From Tatumella sp. JGM91 (GTDB lineage Bacteria > Pseudomonadota > Gammaproteobacteria > Enterobacterales > Enterobacteriaceae): DNA of 64,000 bases. Below the pieces are notes generated by a model. It had not been told where the DNA came from. It saw only the letters and a list, made by a program, of their open reading frames with translations, and made no database searches. Positions within the stretch are counted from its first letter, which is position 1; every line of letters starts with the position of its first letter. The stretch covers positions 1 through 64,000 of the forward strand of contig NZ_JAERJP010000014.1 in the NCBI RefSeq assembly GCF_018257575.1, in the 5' to 3' direction. A program made the position numbers and the translations under genes. Positions 34,834 to 45,041 of this stretch are shown here, one piece after another.

Positions 34834-35540
34834 CCCCTGAGAGCGAACGACAGCAGTTTATTCTGTGGATAAATGAAGCTGTCGGCTCAGGTGCCCGGCT
34901 TGTTATTGCCTGCCGGGAAGTACAGCTGAGTCTGCGCACCTGGCGTCGCTGGCAGAAAACACCACGTGACGGCAGACCTGAAGCCCTCAGGCCGGTACCG
35001 TTTAACCGGTTATCTTCTGAGGAAGAAGATAACCGGTGAACAGGCTGCTGGCGGCATCCGCTGGTACTGCATGCAGATAACGGCGCAGCGATGAAATCAC
35101 AGACGCTGCAGATGAAACTGCACGAACTGAATATCACGCCGTCTCACAGCCGTCCGCGGGTCAGTAACGATAATGCGTATGCAGAGTCACTGTTCCGGAC
35201 GCTGAAGTATGTGCCGCAGTGGCCGTCATCGGGGTTCAGAACACTGTCGGATGCCCGTCAGTGGGTGGAAAAATTTACCCGGTGGTATAACGAAACACAC
35301 CGTCACAGCGGAATACGCTATGTGACGCCGTCAGAGCGACATCGCGGAGCAGATCATGTGCTTCTTAAACAGCGTGATGAACTGTACCGGAGCGCGAGAC
35401 AAGCTCATCCTGAACGGTGGTCAGGTAAAACAAGAAACTGGCAGCCGGAAGGTCCGGTAACGTTGAACCCGGAACGGGAAAACAGGCGGCTTAAATTAAC
35501 CGGGGGTGACAACTACCTTGACACTTACCGCCTCCGTTAA
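34794..35540 (+). pseudogene. IS3-family transposase OrfB, deleted and interrupted
   Basis: The -1 frame encodes the OrfB N-terminus (SERQQFILWINEAVGSG... to LSSEEE), then DNR and a TGA stop at 35037-35039. After the stop it continues in the same frame with the C-terminal catalytic part (PLVLHADNGAAMKS, RVSNDNAYAESLFRTLKY). The second Asp and the Glu of the DDE triad are present. The first Asp and the region between are deleted, an estimated 150-200 codons. The breakpoint coincides with a perfect 14-bp inverted repeat (35005-35018/35024-35037). The residual frame from ATG 35091 would give 149 aa, probably inactive. Confidence 0.88.
35005..35037. repeat. Perfect 14-bp inverted repeat at the orfB deletion junction
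   Basis: ACCGGTTATCTTCT (35005-35018) and its exact complement (35024-35037) are separated by GAGGA. The right arm ends on the first base of the in-frame TGA stop. It sits exactly where the missing part of orfB would be, so it probably arose with the deletion (fold-back synthesis) or promoted it. Confidence 0.8.
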
Positions 35541-35581
35541 ACACGGGGATTGCCCGGCTATTACTGCACTGGTTAGCGAGC

Positions 35582-35615
35582 AAAAAAAAGACTCAGATAA
35601 TTTATTATCTGAGTC
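35582..35615 (-). terminator. Intrinsic terminator of the tRNA-Ile gene
   Basis: On the minus strand a perfect 11-bp stem (GACTCAGATAA / TTATCTGAGTC, loop 4 nt) is followed by eight consecutive T. It starts 12 nt after the tRNA 3' end. Confidence 0.9.
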
Positions 35616-35626
35616 TTTGTTTTATC

Positions 35627-35702
35627 TGGTGGCCCCTGCTGGGTTTGAACCAGCGACCAAGCGATTATGAGTCGCCTGCTCTGACCACTGAGCTAAGGGG
35701 CC
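35627..35702 (-). tRNA. ileX: tRNA-Ile (CAT anticodon; tRNA-Ile2)
   Basis: The minus strand folds as a 76-nt tRNA with encoded CCA: acceptor GGCCCCT pairing with AGGGGCC, D-arm GCTCAGTGGTCAGAGC, anticodon loop around CTCATAA and T-arm GCTGGTTCAAACCCAGC. The whole is nearly identical to E. coli ileX, differing in a few D- and T-loop positions. The CAT anticodon here is the isoleucine-2 type, whose C34 is converted to lysidine by TilS so that it reads AUA. Its own terminator follows. Confidence 0.95.
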
Positions 35703-35943
35703 TTTAAGTGGCGTGGATTATAAGGTATCTGTGGCTGCTTATCCAGCACCTCTGGTTTAGTTGCTGTTTTTTACAGCAATTATTTACCGGCAGAGGGTAT
35801 GCAGGACAGCAGCAGGCCCTGTCCGGACTGGCTGCAATACCCGGTAGCAGTAATTAATTTCCCTCTGCGGACGGTATTTTTTAAAATCAGTCACCTGTAG
35901 TGATAATTACGCCCGCAGGCGATTACTTATTTCGGAGACAACG

Positions 35944-36336
35944 ATGAAGTTCCCGCGCAGTATCCATTCCGTCATCGAAAAAGGCGGATTGGTGATCATT
36001 CTGCTTTCAACCATTTTTGCCGGACTCAGCCATGTGGTGACCATGGTGATCAACCGGCACATCACAGTCAGCGATATCCTGTTGCTGTTTATGTATCTCG
36101 AATTTATCTCAATGACCGAAACCTACTGGAAAATGGGTCAGTTACCGGTACGTATGCCGCTGTATATCGCGATGGTCGGTATCGCCCGTCATCTGATGAC
36201 CGAGCCCAGCGATATTAAACCTCAGGAAATTGTCTGGTATGCACTGGCTATCGTATTGCTGGGTGTCGCGGTGTTAATTGTCCGCTACGGCCATATTAAA
36301 TTCCCCTACCGTAAACACGAAGACGAAGAAACCTGA
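35944..36336 (+). CDS. psiE: Phosphate-starvation-inducible protein PsiE family
   Basis: A small inner-membrane protein (130 aa; E. coli PsiE 136) with four predicted helices. The conserved core is LFMYLEFISMTETYWKMG and the stretch RMPLYIAMVGIARHLM. The C-terminus is charged (FPYRKHEDEET). In E. coli psiE is in the Pho regulon and also under CRP; I did not find a convincing Pho box here. Its biochemical role is unknown. A good terminator follows. Confidence 0.9.
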   Translation: MKFPRSIHSVIEKGGLVIILLSTIFAGLSHVVTMVINRHITVSDILLLFMYLEFISMTETYWKMGQLPVRMPLYIAMVGIARHLMTEPSDIKPQEIVWYALAIVLLGVAVLIVRYGHIKFPYRKHEDEET

Positions 36337-36343
36337 TCTCCCG

Positions 36344-36374
36344 CCGCCTGCCAGGTCTCCGGCAGGCGGTTATT
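36344..36374 (+). terminator. Terminator of psiE
   Basis: A perfect 9-bp stem (36344-36352 with 36361-36369) and TTATT tail, starting 7 nt after the psiE stop. Confidence 0.7.
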
Positions 36375-36515
36375 GACCGGCCCTCCCCGCAGAAATGTTT
36401 TCTTCTGCCCGTATCGTTTGTGCTTCCTGCCCGGACATGCGCATAATCTTCAGCGTTATCTTCTGTTGTCAGTACAGCCGCCAGAACAACAGATTACCGG
36501 TGAGGGAATGACAGA

Positions 36516-37307
36516 ATGACGGAAACCAGACGCGAACAACGTATACAGCTCCTGTTGCAGGAAATTAAGCGGGAACAACGGATCCACCTGAGCCGGGCCG
36601 CCGCATTACTGGGAGTGTCGGGAATGACCATCCGGCGTGACCTTAGCCATTACCCGCAGCAATTGTTATTGCTGGGTGGCTATATTGTCAGTACCACCCG
36701 CCAGCAAACGGCTCACTACTTTATTTCTGATCAGCAAACCCAGCATACTGCGCAAAAAAAACAGCTCGCCCGGCTGGCGGCTGCTCTGATCAGTCCGCAG
36801 GACACAGTATTTTTTGACTGCGGAACCACAACGCCACGTATTATTGCCGCCATTGATAATAGCCTGCCCTTTACCGCACTGACGGCATCGATGAATACTT
36901 TCCTGGCATTACAGGAAAAAACGGCCTGCCGGGTGATCCTCAGCGGAGGTGAATTTCATCCTGATAATGCGATTTTTACGCCAGTCGGTGCACACCCGCA
37001 GCTGGAAGAGGTATGCCCGGCGCTGGCTTTTATTTCGGCGGCGGGTCTGGATGAGCGGCAGGGGGTCACCTGTTACAACCTTAATGAATTACCGATGAAA
37101 CATCGCGCGCTGCAGCGGGCAGGACATAAAGTACTGGTGCTGGACAGCAGTAAATTCGGCAAAGTATTACCGGCACGGATCGCCGATATTACCGCCTTTG
37201 ATACCCTAATCACCGATCAGCCACTGCCATCGGGCCTGGCACAGCAACTGACTGCCGCTACGGTACGGGTTATAACACCCTGTTCAGACACGGATAACAA
37301 CCGATAA
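36516..37307 (+). CDS. deoR: Deoxyribonucleoside operon repressor DeoR
   Basis: A 263-aa DeoR protein. The N-terminus TETRREQRIQLLLQEIKREQ and the helix-turn-helix AAALLGVSGMTIRRDL follow E. coli DeoR (252 aa) closely, as do LLLGGYIV, VFFDCGTTTPRII, CRVILSGGEFHPDNAIF and VLVLDSSKFGKVLPAR. It represses deoCABD and related genes when deoxyribose-5-phosphate is absent. None of its known targets is in the window. The next gene is a ybeM-like amidase. Confidence 0.9.
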   Translation: MTETRREQRIQLLLQEIKREQRIHLSRAAALLGVSGMTIRRDLSHYPQQLLLLGGYIVSTTRQQTAHYFISDQQTQHTAQKKQLARLAAALISPQDTVFFDCGTTTPRIIAAIDNSLPFTALTASMNTFLALQEKTACRVILSGGEFHPDNAIFTPVGAHPQLEEVCPALAFISAAGLDERQGVTCYNLNELPMKHRALQRAGHKVLVLDSSKFGKVLPARIADITAFDTLITDQPLPSGLAQQLTAATVRVITPCSDTDNNR

Positions 37308-37400
37308 CCTGCCGCAGGGATGAATATTATACAGCAGTAATAGCGTCCCCGCCGCGAGTTATCTATGATGGCCCGGACACCCTTATCAGAGGATACTGTG

Positions 37401-38195
37401 ATGAAAGTTGCACTCGGGCAGTTTGCCGTCAGCCGCGAATGGCAGGAAAATGCCGCTACTTGTCAGCAAATGATGCAACAGGCAGCTGATGGCGGAGCCG
37501 ATCTGCTGGTGCTTCCGGAAGCCATTCTGGCCAGAGACAATATCCAGCCAGGTTATGTGATTGATGCCGCCCAGCCGGAAGAGGGGCCTTTTCTCAGTAC
37601 GCTGCTGGCGGCCAGCCGCGGGTTATCTGTGACCACCATTTTTACCCAGCATATTCCTGCCGCCGATCAGCGGGCAGTGAACACGCTGTTTGCCATCCGT
37701 CAGGGTGAGATTATCGCCCGTTATCAGAAACTGCATCTGTATGATGCCTTTGCAGTACAGGAGTCAGCCCGGGTCGATGCGGGTCATCAGGTTCCTCCCC
37801 TGATTACGGTGGCAGGGTTACAGGTCGGGCTGATGATCTGTTATGACATCCGTTTTCCGGAACTGGCCAGACGGCTGGCTGCAGAAGGGGCCGATGTACT
37901 GGTTCTGCCCTCAGCCTGGCTGCGTGGCCCGCTAAAAGAAAGGCACTGGGAGTTACTGACCTGTGCCCGTGCGCTGGAAAATACCTGCTATATGGTTGCG
38001 GTGGGGGAATGTGGCCCGAAAAATACCGGCAACAGTCTGGTCGCTGACCCGCTGGGTGTCATTATCGCCAGTGCCGGTGAAGCGGCGGGATTACTGTTTG
38101 CTGACGTTGATCCGCAGCGGATCCGTTATGCACGGCAAATCGTCCCGGTACTGGAAAATCGCCGTTTTGCCACCCCACAGCTCAGGGACAACTGA
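37401..38195 (+). CDS. Carbon-nitrogen hydrolase, deaminated glutathione amidase-like (YbeM/Nit1)
   Basis: Nitrilase-superfamily enzyme of 264 aa. The catalytic triad is visible: Glu in LLVLPEAILARD, Lys in RYQKLHLYDAFAVQES and Cys in GLMICYDIRFPELARR. Close similarity to E. coli YbeM suggests removal of deaminated glutathione, a metabolite-repair reaction, which fits the nearby glutathione import genes. The frame opens at 37365, but the ATG at 37401 has an AGAGGAT site and gives the family N-terminus MKVALGQFAV. Confidence 0.87.
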   Translation: MKVALGQFAVSREWQENAATCQQMMQQAADGGADLLVLPEAILARDNIQPGYVIDAAQPEEGPFLSTLLAASRGLSVTTIFTQHIPAADQRAVNTLFAIRQGEIIARYQKLHLYDAFAVQESARVDAGHQVPPLITVAGLQVGLMICYDIRFPELARRLAAEGADVLVLPSAWLRGPLKERHWELLTCARALENTCYMVAVGECGPKNTGNSLVADPLGVIIASAGEAAGLLFADVDPQRIRYARQIVPVLENRRFATPQLRDN

Positions 38196-38710
38196 GGCCG
38201 CTCAGAAAGATTATCACTGCCTTCACCCGTTCACCACCGCGCGGGTTTATATGCAGAGAATGCAGACCGGACACTTTTCTGCAGGCATACCGCCTGCGAA
38301 ATCACCTCTGCTGATAACACAGCCCTGCCCGCCGGTCACTGTTCCCCGCGACAAAATATGCCGGGGTACCGTTGCGTCAGCACATAAATGCCGCAGGATA
38401 TCGCGGTGCGGGCGCATTTGCTGGCCATTTCCGGCCAGCCCATTCTGAACGATGGCGGTATCCTTTACCGTTAACCTGCCCTTCTTCTGCGACGGTAAAT
38501 CACAGCCACTGTGTTCAACTGACGGTGATTTATTTTCTTTCAGAGTGCCAGTCTCCGACGGTTAGGTCTTTTTTTTACTATCCATAACAAAAGGGTATTA
38601 ACCGACAGCAAAAGCAGGCTTTACAAGCTGTTCTGCAATTTTTATAGTCAAAATGTATAAAAATCATAAATAACTATAAATTATTTCCCTTGGATACAGG
38701 ACAGACAGGC
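38196..38710. other. Gap before iaaA
   Basis: A 515-nt stretch with no supported gene. Short readings such as MPQDIAVRAHLLAISGQP... (from about 38389 to a TAA) match nothing I know and have no ribosome site. The last 150 nt are AT-rich (TATAAAAATCATAAATAACTATAAA-like, split by single bases) and probably contain the iaaA-gsi promoter. Confidence 0.4.
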
Positions 38711-39673
38711 GTGAAAACTGCAATTGTAATCCACGGCGGGGCCGGGACTATTACCCGTAGTGCCCTGAGCCCTGAAAAAGAACAGCAATACCGCCAGGCA
38801 CTACAGGAAATTATTACCGCAGGTCAGGATATTTTAACCGCCGGTGGTAGCGCCACAGACGCCGTCACTGAAGCGGTACGTCTGCTGGAAGAATGTCCGT
38901 TATTTAATGCCGGTAAAGGTTCAGTCTTTACCCATCAGGGGACCCATGAACTGGATGCCTGCCTGATGGATGGCCGCACCCGTCAGGCCGGTGCCGTTGC
39001 GGCGGTCAGCAGGGTACGTAATCCGGTGCTGGCGGCCAAAGCCGTGCTGGAACACAGTCCCCACGTCTTGCTGGCGGGTCCGGGAGCGGATGATTTCGCC
39101 GCCGCACAAGGTCTGGAGATGGTCAGCAAAGATTTTTATTCTACCGCTGAACGTTTCGCACAGCTGCAACAGGCCCTGCAGAGTGACGGTATTCTGCTGG
39201 ACCATGATGCGGCTGCCCTGCAGGGCGGTGATCCTATCGATCCGAAAAGTAAATTCGGCACTGTGGGTGCTGTGGCACTGGATGCCGCTGGCAACCTGGC
39301 CTCAGCCACGTCTACCGGGGGGCTGACCAATAAACGGGCCGGCCGTATCGGTGATACTCCGCTGCCGGGCGCGGGCTGCTATGCCGATCAGCAGGTCGCC
39401 GTCTCCTGCACCGGCACCGGCGAGGTCTTTATACTGGCCCAGGCCGGTTACGATATTTCGGCACAGATCAGGTATGCCGGACGCTCTCTGGACAGTGCCT
39501 GTGAGCATCTGATGCGGACCATTGGCCAACTTGACGGCGAAGGCGGTCTGATCGCTGTCGATGCCAGTGGTCATATCGCACTGCCTTTTAACAGCGAAGG
39601 AATGTACCGCGCCTCTGCTCAGGGCGAAAACCCGCCGCAGGTTGCTATCTACCGCCAGCTATCAGACATCTGA
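38711..39673 (+). CDS. iaaA: Isoaspartyl peptidase/L-asparaginase IaaA
   Basis: Ntn hydrolase of the plant-type asparaginase family, cleaving isoaspartyl dipeptides and asparagine. The precursor autocleaves before the nucleophile Thr in PKSKFGTVGAVALD. Upstream motifs are AIVIHGGAGTITRS, VTEAVRLLEECPLFNAGKGS and THELDACLMDG. I chose the GTG at 38711; the in-frame TTG at 38690 has no ribosome site, while AGGACAG lies before the GTG. It has 320 aa. It heads the iaaA-gsiABCD operon as in E. coli and lies 9 nt before gsiA. Confidence 0.93.
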   Translation: MKTAIVIHGGAGTITRSALSPEKEQQYRQALQEIITAGQDILTAGGSATDAVTEAVRLLEECPLFNAGKGSVFTHQGTHELDACLMDGRTRQAGAVAAVSRVRNPVLAAKAVLEHSPHVLLAGPGADDFAAAQGLEMVSKDFYSTAERFAQLQQALQSDGILLDHDAAALQGGDPIDPKSKFGTVGAVALDAAGNLASATSTGGLTNKRAGRIGDTPLPGAGCYADQQVAVSCTGTGEVFILAQAGYDISAQIRYAGRSLDSACEHLMRTIGQLDGEGGLIAVDASGHIALPFNSEGMYRASAQGENPPQVAIYRQLSDI

Positions 39674-39682
39674 GGAACGGCC

Positions 39683-41542
39683 ATGACTGATCTCCCCCGG
39701 GCAATGATCCGGGATCCGGAACGGGTACTGCTGGCAGAAAATCTCAGTGTTTCCTTCGGACGTAACCCTCAGTATTTTCAGGCCGTTGATCGCTTATCAC
39801 TGTCCGTCAACCGTGGTGAGACACTGGCCCTGGTCGGCGAATCCGGTTCCGGTAAATCCGTGACTTCCCTCGCCCTGATGGGTCTGCTCCGGCAGAACGA
39901 TGCTCAGGTTTCCGGTGAGCGCTGGCTGCGGCGGCGCAACGGATCTCTGTTTGATCTTGGCCGCGCCGATCAACAGCAACTGCGCAGGATCCGCGGAGCA
40001 GATATCGCAATGATCTTCCAGGAACCCATGACTTCCCTGAATCCGGTATTTCCGGTCGGAGAGCAGATCGCCGAATCTCTGCGTCTGCATCAGGGAAACA
40101 ACGCCGCACAGGCCCGTAAACAAGCCTGTGAATTACTGGAACGGGTGAAAATTCCGGCCGCCGCAGATGCGATGCAACGCTTTCCTCACCAGCTTTCAGG
40201 CGGAATGCGTCAGCGGGTGATGATCGCCATGGCTCTGAGCTGTCGCCCGGCACTGCTGATTGCCGATGAACCCACCACTGCACTTGATGTTACCGTCCAG
40301 GCGCAGATCCTTAATCTGATCCGTGAACTGCAACAGGAGATGCATATGGGGGTGATTTTTATCACCCACGATATGGGCGTGGTGGCCGAAATGGCCGACC
40401 GGGTGACGGTGATGCACCATGGCCGGCAGGTGGAAACCGCCCCGCTGCGTCAGTTATTTGTGGCTCCCCGCCAGCAATATACCCGCGAATTACTCGCGGC
40501 AGTCCCTGCTCTCGGCACGATGCGTGGTCAGCCGCTACCGGCAAAATTTCCACTGCCCGACGAAGGTAACTCTGCACTGGTACTTCAGCCGGATACCGTA
40601 CAGCGTAATGCTCCGCCCGTATTACAGGTCCGGGATTTAGTGACCCGTTTTGATATCCGTGGTGGCTGGCTGAACCGGGTCGAACGTCAGGTACATGCCG
40701 TAGAACACGTCAGCTTCGATCTGTATGCCGGAGAAACTCTGGCACTGGTCGGTGAATCCGGCTGTGGTAAATCCACCACCGGTCGTTCACTGCTGAAACT
40801 GGCCGACAGCCAGGGCGGATCGATCACCTTTAACGGACAGCGAATCGATCAAATCAGCGGATCGGCACTGGCGCATCTGCGCCGTGATATTCAGTTTATT
40901 TTTCAGGATCCTTACGCATCACTGGATCCGCGTCAGACCGTCGGTTTTTCCATTATGGAACCGTTGCTGGTACATAACGTGATGGATCGCGCCGCTGCTG
41001 CCGAACGGGCCAGAGAATTACTGATCAAAGTCGGTTTGCAGGCAGCCCATGCCAGCCGCTACCCCCATCAATTTTCCGGCGGACAGCGACAGCGGATCTG
41101 TATTGCCCGCGCACTGGCCTTAAACCCGAAAGTAGTGATTGCTGATGAGTCGGTGTCCGCACTGGATGTCTCTGTACAGGCAAAAATCATTAACCTGATG
41201 ATGGATTTACAACAGGAATACGGTATCGCTTTCCTGTTTATTTCCCATGATATGGCGGTGGTTGAACGAATCAGTCATCGGGTCGCTGTCATGTATCTCG
41301 GGCAGATCGTTGAGATAGGTACCCGTCAGCAGGTTTTCGAAAATCCTCAGCATCCTTATACCCGTAAACTGATGGCTGCGGTGCCGGTCGCCGATCCGGA
41401 TGCGCCGCGCCATATCAGCAGTACCCGCGTCGAAGAGATCCCGGATGCCATTTACCGGCGCGGAGAGGCCCCGCCACCGGTGACCCTGGTGCAGGTGGCT
41501 GCACAGCATTTTGTTGCACGTTGTACGGATCCGATCCGCTGA
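39683..41542 (+). CDS. gsiA: Glutathione ABC transporter ATP-binding protein GsiA
   Basis: Double ATPase (619 aa; E. coli 623) powering glutathione import through GsiC/GsiD. The first domain has Walker [10 protein letters not shown] (about residue 52), signature LSGGMRQRV and Walker [13 protein letters not shown]. The second has [26 protein letters not shown] and [12 protein letters not shown]. Both end in oligopeptide-transporter-type C-terminal segments ([15 protein letters not shown]). Confidence 0.94.
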   Translation: MTDLPRAMIRDPERVLLAENLSVSFGRNPQYFQAVDRLSLSVNRGETLALVGESGSGKSVTSLALMGLLRQNDAQVSGERWLRRRNGSLFDLGRADQQQLRRIRGADIAMIFQEPMTSLNPVFPVGEQIAESLRLHQGNNAAQARKQACELLERVKIPAAADAMQRFPHQLSGGMRQRVMIAMALSCRPALLIADEPTTALDVTVQAQILNLIRELQQEMHMGVIFITHDMGVVAEMADRVTVMHHGRQVETAPLRQLFVAPRQQYTRELLAAVPALGTMRGQPLPAKFPLPDEGNSALVLQPDTVQRNAPPVLQVRDLVTRFDIRGGWLNRVERQVHAVEHVSFDLYAGETLALVGESGCGKSTTGRSLLKLADSQGGSITFNGQRIDQISGSALAHLRRDIQFIFQDPYASLDPRQTVGFSIMEPLLVHNVMDRAAAAERARELLIKVGLQAAHASRYPHQFSGGQRQRICIARALALNPKVVIADESVSALDVSVQAKIINLMMDLQQEYGIAFLFISHDMAVVERISHRVAVMYLGQIVEIGTRQQVFENPQHPYTRKLMAAVPVADPDAPRHISSTRVEEIPDAIYRRGEAPPPVTLVQVAAQHFVARCTDPIR

Positions 41543-41614
41543 CCTTTCACGACATACTGCCCTCTGCGCGCGACAGCCCGCCAGGCATAATAATCATCAC
41601 AGGAGAACAGGACG

Positions 41615-43153
41615 ATGAACCAGAAAACCGCTCAGTGGCTGATTGCCGCCGGCCTTATCGGCAGCAGTGCCGTCGCCATGCCTGCTTTTGCCGCCAAAGA
41701 TATTGTCGTTGCCGTCTTGTCCGGCTTTACGACTATGGACCCGTACGATGCTAACGACACCCTGTCCCAGAGTGTGGCGAAATCTTTCTATCAGGGATTG
41801 TTTGGCTTCGATAAAAATATGAAGCTGGAGAATGTGCTGGCCGAAAGCTATACCGTCAGTAAGGACGGACTGACCTATACGTTTAAACTGCGCCCGGCAG
41901 TGAAATTCCAGGACGGTACTGACTTTACGGCAGAGGCGGTTAAAGTGAACCTTGACCGCGCCAGTAACCCCGACAGCCACCTGAAACGCTACAATCTGTT
42001 TAAAAATATCGCCCATACCGATGTCGTTGATCCTTTAACCGTTAAAGTGACCCTGAAACAGCCGTTCTCAGCGTTTATCAATAATCTGGCCCACCCGTCA
42101 GCAGTGATGATCTCTCCGGCCGCACTGAAAAAATACGGCAAGGATATCGGTTTCCACCCGGTCGGTACCGGCCCGTATCAGTTTGTCAGCTGGAACCAGA
42201 CTGACGATATGAAAGTTAAAAAATGGGACGGTTACTGGAAAAAAGGTTACCCGAAACTGGATGAAATCACCTGGCGTCCGGTCGTGGATAACAATACCAG
42301 GGCAGCAATGCTGCAAACCGGCGAAGCAACGCTGGCCTTTCCTATCCCTTACGAACAGGCACCGTTGCTGAAAAAAGACAATAAACTGGATGTTGTCACC
42401 TGGCCTTCGATTATGCAGCGTTATATCAGTATGAACGTCACGCAAAAACCGTTCAGTAACCCGAAAGTCCGTGAAGCACTCAATTATGCAATCAACCGCC
42501 AGGCCCTGGTAAAAGTGGCATTCTCCGGCTATGCCACCCCCGCCACCGGGATTGTGCCTCCGGCCATCGCTTACGCCCGGACCTTCCCTGAACCGGTGTA
42601 TGACCCGGCAAAAGCCCGCGAGTTGCTGAAAGAAGCCGGTTATCCGAACGGTTTTTCCACCACTCTCTGGTCGTCACATAACTACACGACGGCACAGAAA
42701 GTACTGCAGTTTGTGCAACAGCAGCTGGCTCAGGTTGGCGTTAAAGTACAGGTACTGGCTATGGATGCCGGACAACGGGCTGCACAGGTCGAAGATAAAG
42801 GCCAGAAAGAGAGCGGAGTCAGGATGTTCTATACGGGCTGGTCCGCCTCCACCGGTGAAGCAGACTGGGCACTGACACCTCTGTTTGCCACCGCATCATG
42901 GCCACCGGCGATTTTCAATACGGCTTTTTACAGTAATCCGCAAGTGGATAAAGACCTGGCCGATGCCCTGAAAACGACCGACGATGCACAAAAAACCGCC
43001 CTGTATCAGGATGCACAGAATCTTATCTGGAAAGACCAGCCATGGATCCCACTGGTGGTTGAAAAACTGGTCTCCGCCAACAATAAAAATCTGACCGGTT
43101 TTTATATTATGCCGGATACTTCGTTTAATTTTGACGATGCGGATCTGAAGTAA
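41615..43153 (+). CDS. gsiB: Glutathione-binding periplasmic protein GsiB
   Basis: Cluster C (oligopeptide-type) solute receptor of 512 aa delivering glutathione to GsiC/GsiD. The signal peptide ends ...MPAFA at about residue 26. The SBP_bac_5 signature [32 protein letters not shown] and the C-terminal FNFDDADLK match E. coli GsiB closely. A stem-loop follows its stop codon. Confidence 0.94.
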   Translation: MNQKTAQWLIAAGLIGSSAVAMPAFAAKDIVVAVLSGFTTMDPYDANDTLSQSVAKSFYQGLFGFDKNMKLENVLAESYTVSKDGLTYTFKLRPAVKFQDGTDFTAEAVKVNLDRASNPDSHLKRYNLFKNIAHTDVVDPLTVKVTLKQPFSAFINNLAHPSAVMISPAALKKYGKDIGFHPVGTGPYQFVSWNQTDDMKVKKWDGYWKKGYPKLDEITWRPVVDNNTRAAMLQTGEATLAFPIPYEQAPLLKKDNKLDVVTWPSIMQRYISMNVTQKPFSNPKVREALNYAINRQALVKVAFSGYATPATGIVPPAIAYARTFPEPVYDPAKARELLKEAGYPNGFSTTLWSSHNYTTAQKVLQFVQQQLAQVGVKVQVLAMDAGQRAAQVEDKGQKESGVRMFYTGWSASTGEADWALTPLFATASWPPAIFNTAFYSNPQVDKDLADALKTTDDAQKTALYQDAQNLIWKDQPWIPLVVEKLVSANNKNLTGFYIMPDTSFNFDDADLK

Positions 43154-43160
43154 AATAACA

Positions 43161-43182
43161 GGGCTGGCAGCAATGCCAGCCC
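43161..43182 (+). promoter_or_regulatory. Intercistronic stem-loop between gsiB and gsiC
   Basis: A perfect 8-bp stem GGGCTGGC / GCCAGCCC with a 6-nt loop lies 7 nt after the gsiB stop and 17 nt before gsiC. Such hairpins commonly protect the binding-protein mRNA or partly stop transcription, giving more receptor than permease. No T-tract follows, so read-through is expected. Confidence 0.6.
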
Positions 43183-43199
43183 CTCCGTCAGGACAGTGA

Positions 43200-44120
43200 A
43201 TGTTTAATTATTTTATCAAACGCCTGCTGGGTATGATCCCGACACTGATGATTGTCGCGGTACTGGTTTTTTTATTTGTTCATATGCTGCCCGGCGACCC
43301 GGCCCGGTTACAGGCAGGCGCCGATGCGGACGACAGCGTGGTCGCCATGCTGCGCCATCAGCTGGGGCTGGATTTACCCCTGCCGGTACAATTCTGGCAT
43401 TACCTGCTGCAGTTAATACAGGGTGATTTCGGACAATCAATGGTTTCGAAACGCCCGGTCAGCCAGGAAATTGCCATGCGCTTTATGCCCACCCTGCTGC
43501 TGACCCTGACCAGCATGTTCTGGTCCTGCCTGTGTGGTTTAATTATCGGAGTTGTATCGGCCGTATGGCGTAACCGCTGGCCTGACCGGCTCGGGATGCT
43601 GCTGGCGGTCTCCGGTATTTCCTTCCCTGCCTTTGCCCTCGGTATTCTGCTGATGCAAATCTTCTCGGTGCAGCTCGGCTGGCTACCGACAGTCGGGGCC
43701 GGAAGCTGGCAACACTATATTCTGCCATCACTGACTCTCGGGGCGGCAGTGGCGGCGGTAATGGCGCGTTTTACCCGTTCATCTTTTATCGAAATTATGG
43801 ATGAAGATTATATGCGCACCGCTCGCGCCAAAGGCGCATCTGAGTTTGCGATTATTTTTAAACATGGCCTGCGTAATGCCATGATCCCGGTCGTCACCAT
43901 GATGGGCCTGCAATTCGGTTTTCTGCTGGGGGGATCGATTGTTGTGGAAGTGGTATTTAACTGGCCGGGCCTCGGACGATTACTGATTGATTCGGTTTCT
44001 ATGCGTGACTATCCGGTGATCCAGGCCGAAGTTCTGCTGTTTTCGTTTGAATTTATTCTGATAAATCTGCTGGTTGACCTGCTGTATGCAGCGATTAATC
44101 CGGCTATCCGTTACCGCTGA
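43200..44120 (+). CDS. gsiC: Glutathione ABC transporter permease GsiC
   Basis: Inner-membrane permease of the DppB/OppB type, 306 aa, six helices. N-terminal [20 protein letters not shown] and the ABC-interaction (EAA) loop [21 protein letters not shown] are clear. It forms the channel with GsiD. Confidence 0.94.
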   Translation: MFNYFIKRLLGMIPTLMIVAVLVFLFVHMLPGDPARLQAGADADDSVVAMLRHQLGLDLPLPVQFWHYLLQLIQGDFGQSMVSKRPVSQEIAMRFMPTLLLTLTSMFWSCLCGLIIGVVSAVWRNRWPDRLGMLLAVSGISFPAFALGILLMQIFSVQLGWLPTVGAGSWQHYILPSLTLGAAVAAVMARFTRSSFIEIMDEDYMRTARAKGASEFAIIFKHGLRNAMIPVVTMMGLQFGFLLGGSIVVEVVFNWPGLGRLLIDSVSMRDYPVIQAEVLLFSFEFILINLLVDLLYAAINPAIRYR

Positions 44121-44129
44121 GAGGACTTA

Positions 44130-45041
44130 ATGAAAAACTGGCGACGTGACGCAGCCCTGAAAGCAATGCCGTTACTCGAAGCACATCAGCCACGCACTCC
44201 GTGGCTGGAGTTCCGGCAACGTTTTCAGCAGCAGCCGGTAGCCATGGGTGCTGCGGTGTTTATTTTACTGCTACTGATCCTCGCGGCAATTGGCCCGTGG
44301 GTCAGCCCCTATGATGCTGAAAACTTTTTTGATTATGACCGCCTCGATCAGGGACCGACTCTGGTGCACTGGTTCGGTGTCGATGCTCTGGGACGGGATA
44401 TCTTTAGCCGTGTACTGGCCGGTACCCGTATATCATTGCTGGCGGGAGTGTTCTCGGTCGCGATTGGCTCGGTAATAGGTACACTGCTCGGCCTGATCGC
44501 CGGGTATTACCAGGGCTGGGCTGACCGGATCATTATGCGGATCTGCGATGTATTATTCGCTTTCCCCGGCATCCTGCTGGCAATAGCTATAGTCGCGATT
44601 ATGGGCAGCGGTATGTCTAACGTTATTCTGGCGGTGGCGGTGTTCAGCATACCGGCCTTTGCCCGGCTGGTGCGTGGCAATACCCTGGTACTGAAACGCC
44701 AGACCTTTATCGAAGCGGCCCGCAGTATCGGGGCCCCTGACCACCATATTATATTACGGCATATTTTGCCGGGTACCCTGTCGTCGATAGTCGTCTATTT
44801 CACCATGCGTATCGGTGTTTCGATTATTTCGGCTGCCAGTCTGTCATTTATCGGTCTCGGCGCACAGCCCCCCACCCCGGAATGGGGGGCAATGCTGAAT
44901 GAAGCCCGTGCTGATATGGTGATGGCCCCCCATATCGCTCTGTTCCCCTGCCTGGCGATATTTCTGACAGTACTGGCGTTTAATCTGCTGGGTGACGGGT
45001 TACGTGATGCCCTTGACCCGAAACTGCGTACTCACCGGTAA
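44130..45041 (+). CDS. gsiD: Glutathione ABC transporter permease GsiD
   Basis: Inner-membrane permease of the DppC/OppC type, 303 aa. It has the OppC N-terminal helix ([20 protein letters not shown]), [21 protein letters not shown], and an EAA loop in [20 protein letters not shown]. It is the last gene of the gsi operon. A GC-rich hairpin follows about 85 nt later. Confidence 0.94.
   Translation: MKNWRRDAALKAMPLLEAHQPRTPWLEFRQRFQQQPVAMGAAVFILLLLILAAIGPWVSPYDAENFFDYDRLDQGPTLVHWFGVDALGRDIFSRVLAGTRISLLAGVFSVAIGSVIGTLLGLIAGYYQGWADRIIMRICDVLFAFPGILLAIAIVAIMGSGMSNVILAVAVFSIPAFARLVRGNTLVLKRQTFIEAARSIGAPDHHIILRHILPGTLSSIVVYFTMRIGVSIISAASLSFIGLGAQPPTPEWGAMLNEARADMVMAPHIALFPCLAIFLTVLAFNLLGDGLRDALDPKLRTHR

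Larger units (their letters stand above)
34287..35531 (+). mobile_element. IS3-family insertion sequence, internally deleted
   Basis: A 1245-bp element bounded by perfect 30-bp inverted repeats (34287-34316 and 35502-35531), beginning GCGGTAAGTGTCAAGG. It carries orfA and the remains of orfB in the -1 frame, the IS3 plan. Intact relatives are several hundred bp longer; the middle of orfB is gone. Adjacent bases (ACT on the left, CTC on the right) show no 3-bp target duplication. The element lies between nlpC and the tRNA-Ile terminator. It is predicted immobile on its own. Confidence 0.9.

Noticed and set aside
35004-35040. The inverted repeat as a transcription terminator
   Set aside because: It lies inside the transposase gene at the deletion point and has no T-tract; a rearrangement scar fits better.
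35627-35702. Reading the CAT-anticodon tRNA as tRNA-Met
   Set aside because: The body sequence is almost identical to E. coli ileX (tRNA-Ile2), so the anticodon C is expected to be lysidine-modified for isoleucine.
37963-38448. 161-residue frame overlapping the 3' end of the ybeM-like gene
   Set aside because: Most of it is an alternate frame of the amidase gene; the downstream part resembles nothing and has no ribosome site.
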